A stretch of 64,000 nt of DNA, from contig NW_027488909.1 of assembly GCF_050948215.1 (NCBI RefSeq), positions 154,919 to 218,918 of the forward strand, read 5' to 3'. Below the pieces are notes generated by a model. That model ran no database searches. It saw only the letters and a program-made list of their open reading frames with translations, and was not told the origin of the DNA. The position numbers and the translations under genes were made by a program. Positions 63,291 to 64,000 of the stretch are shown one piece after another. How positions within the stretch are numbered: the first letter of the stretch is position 1; each line of letters opens with the position of its first letter. Source of the DNA: Halictus rubicundus. Lineage: Eukaryota > Arthropoda > Insecta > Hymenoptera > Halictidae.

Positions 63291-64000
63291 CCAGACTAGC
63301 AGCAGAGGAAGAGAGATTGACTGGCAAAGATGAAACAATAAACCTGGTGGCGTACAAAACCAGTGGAAACAGATGTTTCAACTGTAATTCGGTCGGTCAT
63401 GTTGCAAAAAATTGCAAAGGAAAACAACATGAAATGGAAAAAATAAAATGTTTCAAGTGCAACAGAACGGGTCACTATGCAAGTGCATGCAGACAAACCG
63501 CGAACAACAAAACATGCAGCATATGCAAGAAAACAAATCATACAGAGGAGAGCTGCTACTTCAGAAATAAGAACAAAAAGGAAATTGAAAAGAAAAATGT
63601 GGGAAGCAGAGTGGCATATTTAACTGAAAAATTGAACCAAGGAAGTGAGTGGATAGTTGATTCTGGATCGACAATTCACATGACCAACAGTACAAGGGAC
63701 ATGTTCAACATACGAAAGACAGAATCCACCATAGGTGTGGCGAAAGCAAATGAAACAATGAAAGCAGAAGCCATTGGCAGTCTTAAATTCAAAGAATGCA
63801 TATTGCAAAACGTAATGGTAGTTCCAGAATTAAACAACAATCTATTGTCAGTATGCGAAATAAACAGAAATGGTGGAGAAGTACTCTTTGGAAGCGATGG
63901 TGTAACAATCAACAGAGAAAACACCCAACCAATTAAGGGTTACAAATCTCCTGAAGGACTGTTCAAAATAAAATTGAGTATGGAAAACATACATGAGTCT
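63291..64000 (+). CDS. Copia Gag-Pol continuation: zinc knuckles and protease (partial)
   Basis: After the CCAG duplicate the copia frame resumes at 63296 and stays open for 235 codons to the window end. Residue numbers count from 63296. Three CCHC knuckles (C-x2-C-x4-H-x4-C) lie at 27-40 (CFNCNSVGHVAKNC), 52-65 (CFKCNRTGHYASAC) and 74-87 (CSICKKTNHTEESC); they bind nucleic acid in Gag. The aspartic protease follows with WIVDSGST (catalytic Asp at 122), then the VVPELNNNLLSV segment typical of copia proteases. Integrase, RT and RNase H should lie beyond the window. The N-terminal part is at 61475-62016, separated by the solo LTR. Confidence 0.92.

Larger units (their letters stand above)
61125..64000 (+). 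mobile_element. Ty1/copia LTR retrotransposon, 5' part, interrupted by a solo LTR
   Basis: The satellite stops at CTATC|TGTTGG and a copia-type element begins: a short 184-bp LTR, a PBS complementary to an internal fragment of initiator tRNA-Met, a leader, then one gag-pol frame with a UBN2/copia-type Gag, zinc knuckles and a DSG protease. The element is AT-rich, unlike the other two, and runs past the window end. A solo LTR (62017-63290) splits gag. The outer 5-bp flank CTATC could be a target duplication, but the 3' end is not in view. Confidence 0.93.

Noticed and set aside
63296..63924. Three minus-strand frames (60-82 codons) opposite copia protease
   Set aside because: Shadows of the well-supported plus-strand Gag-Pol frame with zinc knuckles and DSG motif.

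Overview
The window is eukaryotic, repeat-only DNA, most likely from an insect. The evidence is an R1-clade non-LTR retrotransposon, a Ty1/copia element primed by an internal fragment of initiator tRNA-Met (the Drosophila copia arrangement), and Ty3/gypsy-type elements. I lean towards Hymenoptera, but the sequence alone does not prove it. I see no host protein-coding gene, tRNA or rRNA.

About 49.5 kb (77%) is one satellite in three blocks: 1-2023, 8429-9067 and 14253-61124. The core unit is 17 bp, CCTCTATCCTATCCTAT, i.e. one CCTCTAT heptamer plus two CCTAT pentamers. The + strand is almost free of G. The complementary pentamer, ATAGG, is one base from the arthropod telomeric repeat TTAGG. The array is layered. 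Up to about 44 kb it is regular and carries higher-order duplications with exact offsets (2552, 2626 and 1704 bp). From about 44 to 61.1 kb a more diverged subfamily is interspersed with CAATGCAATCC/GAATGCTATCC blocks and has its own duplications (849 bp and others). Long plus-strand open frames in the satellite come from a stop-free 17-mer and are not genes.

Three retroelements sit in this array. (1) A Ty3/gypsy element at 2024-8428, minus strand, has two 857/858-bp LTRs differing at about seven positions, a PBS, a PPT and a 4-bp CTAT flank. Its pol frame is uninterrupted, but gag is reduced to a short remnant with an internal stop. (2) An R1-clade LINE at 9068-14252, minus strand, has a 24-nt poly(A) tail, a 5' truncation within ORF1, a frameshift in ORF1, and a frameshift plus a stop in ORF2. 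(3) A Ty1/copia element starts at 61125, plus strand, and runs off the window. Its gag is split by a 1274-bp solo LTR (62017-63290) flanked by a 4-bp duplication, CCAG.

The most interesting structure is in that solo LTR. It holds eight tandem 40-50 bp units; seven contain a short hairpin with a constant TTCGC loop whose stem pairing is kept by compensatory and wobble changes, suggesting selection on an RNA or DNA structure. The association of an R1-clade LINE with a telomere-like satellite is the second point to follow up, because known relatives (TRAS, SART) target TTAGG telomeric repeats.
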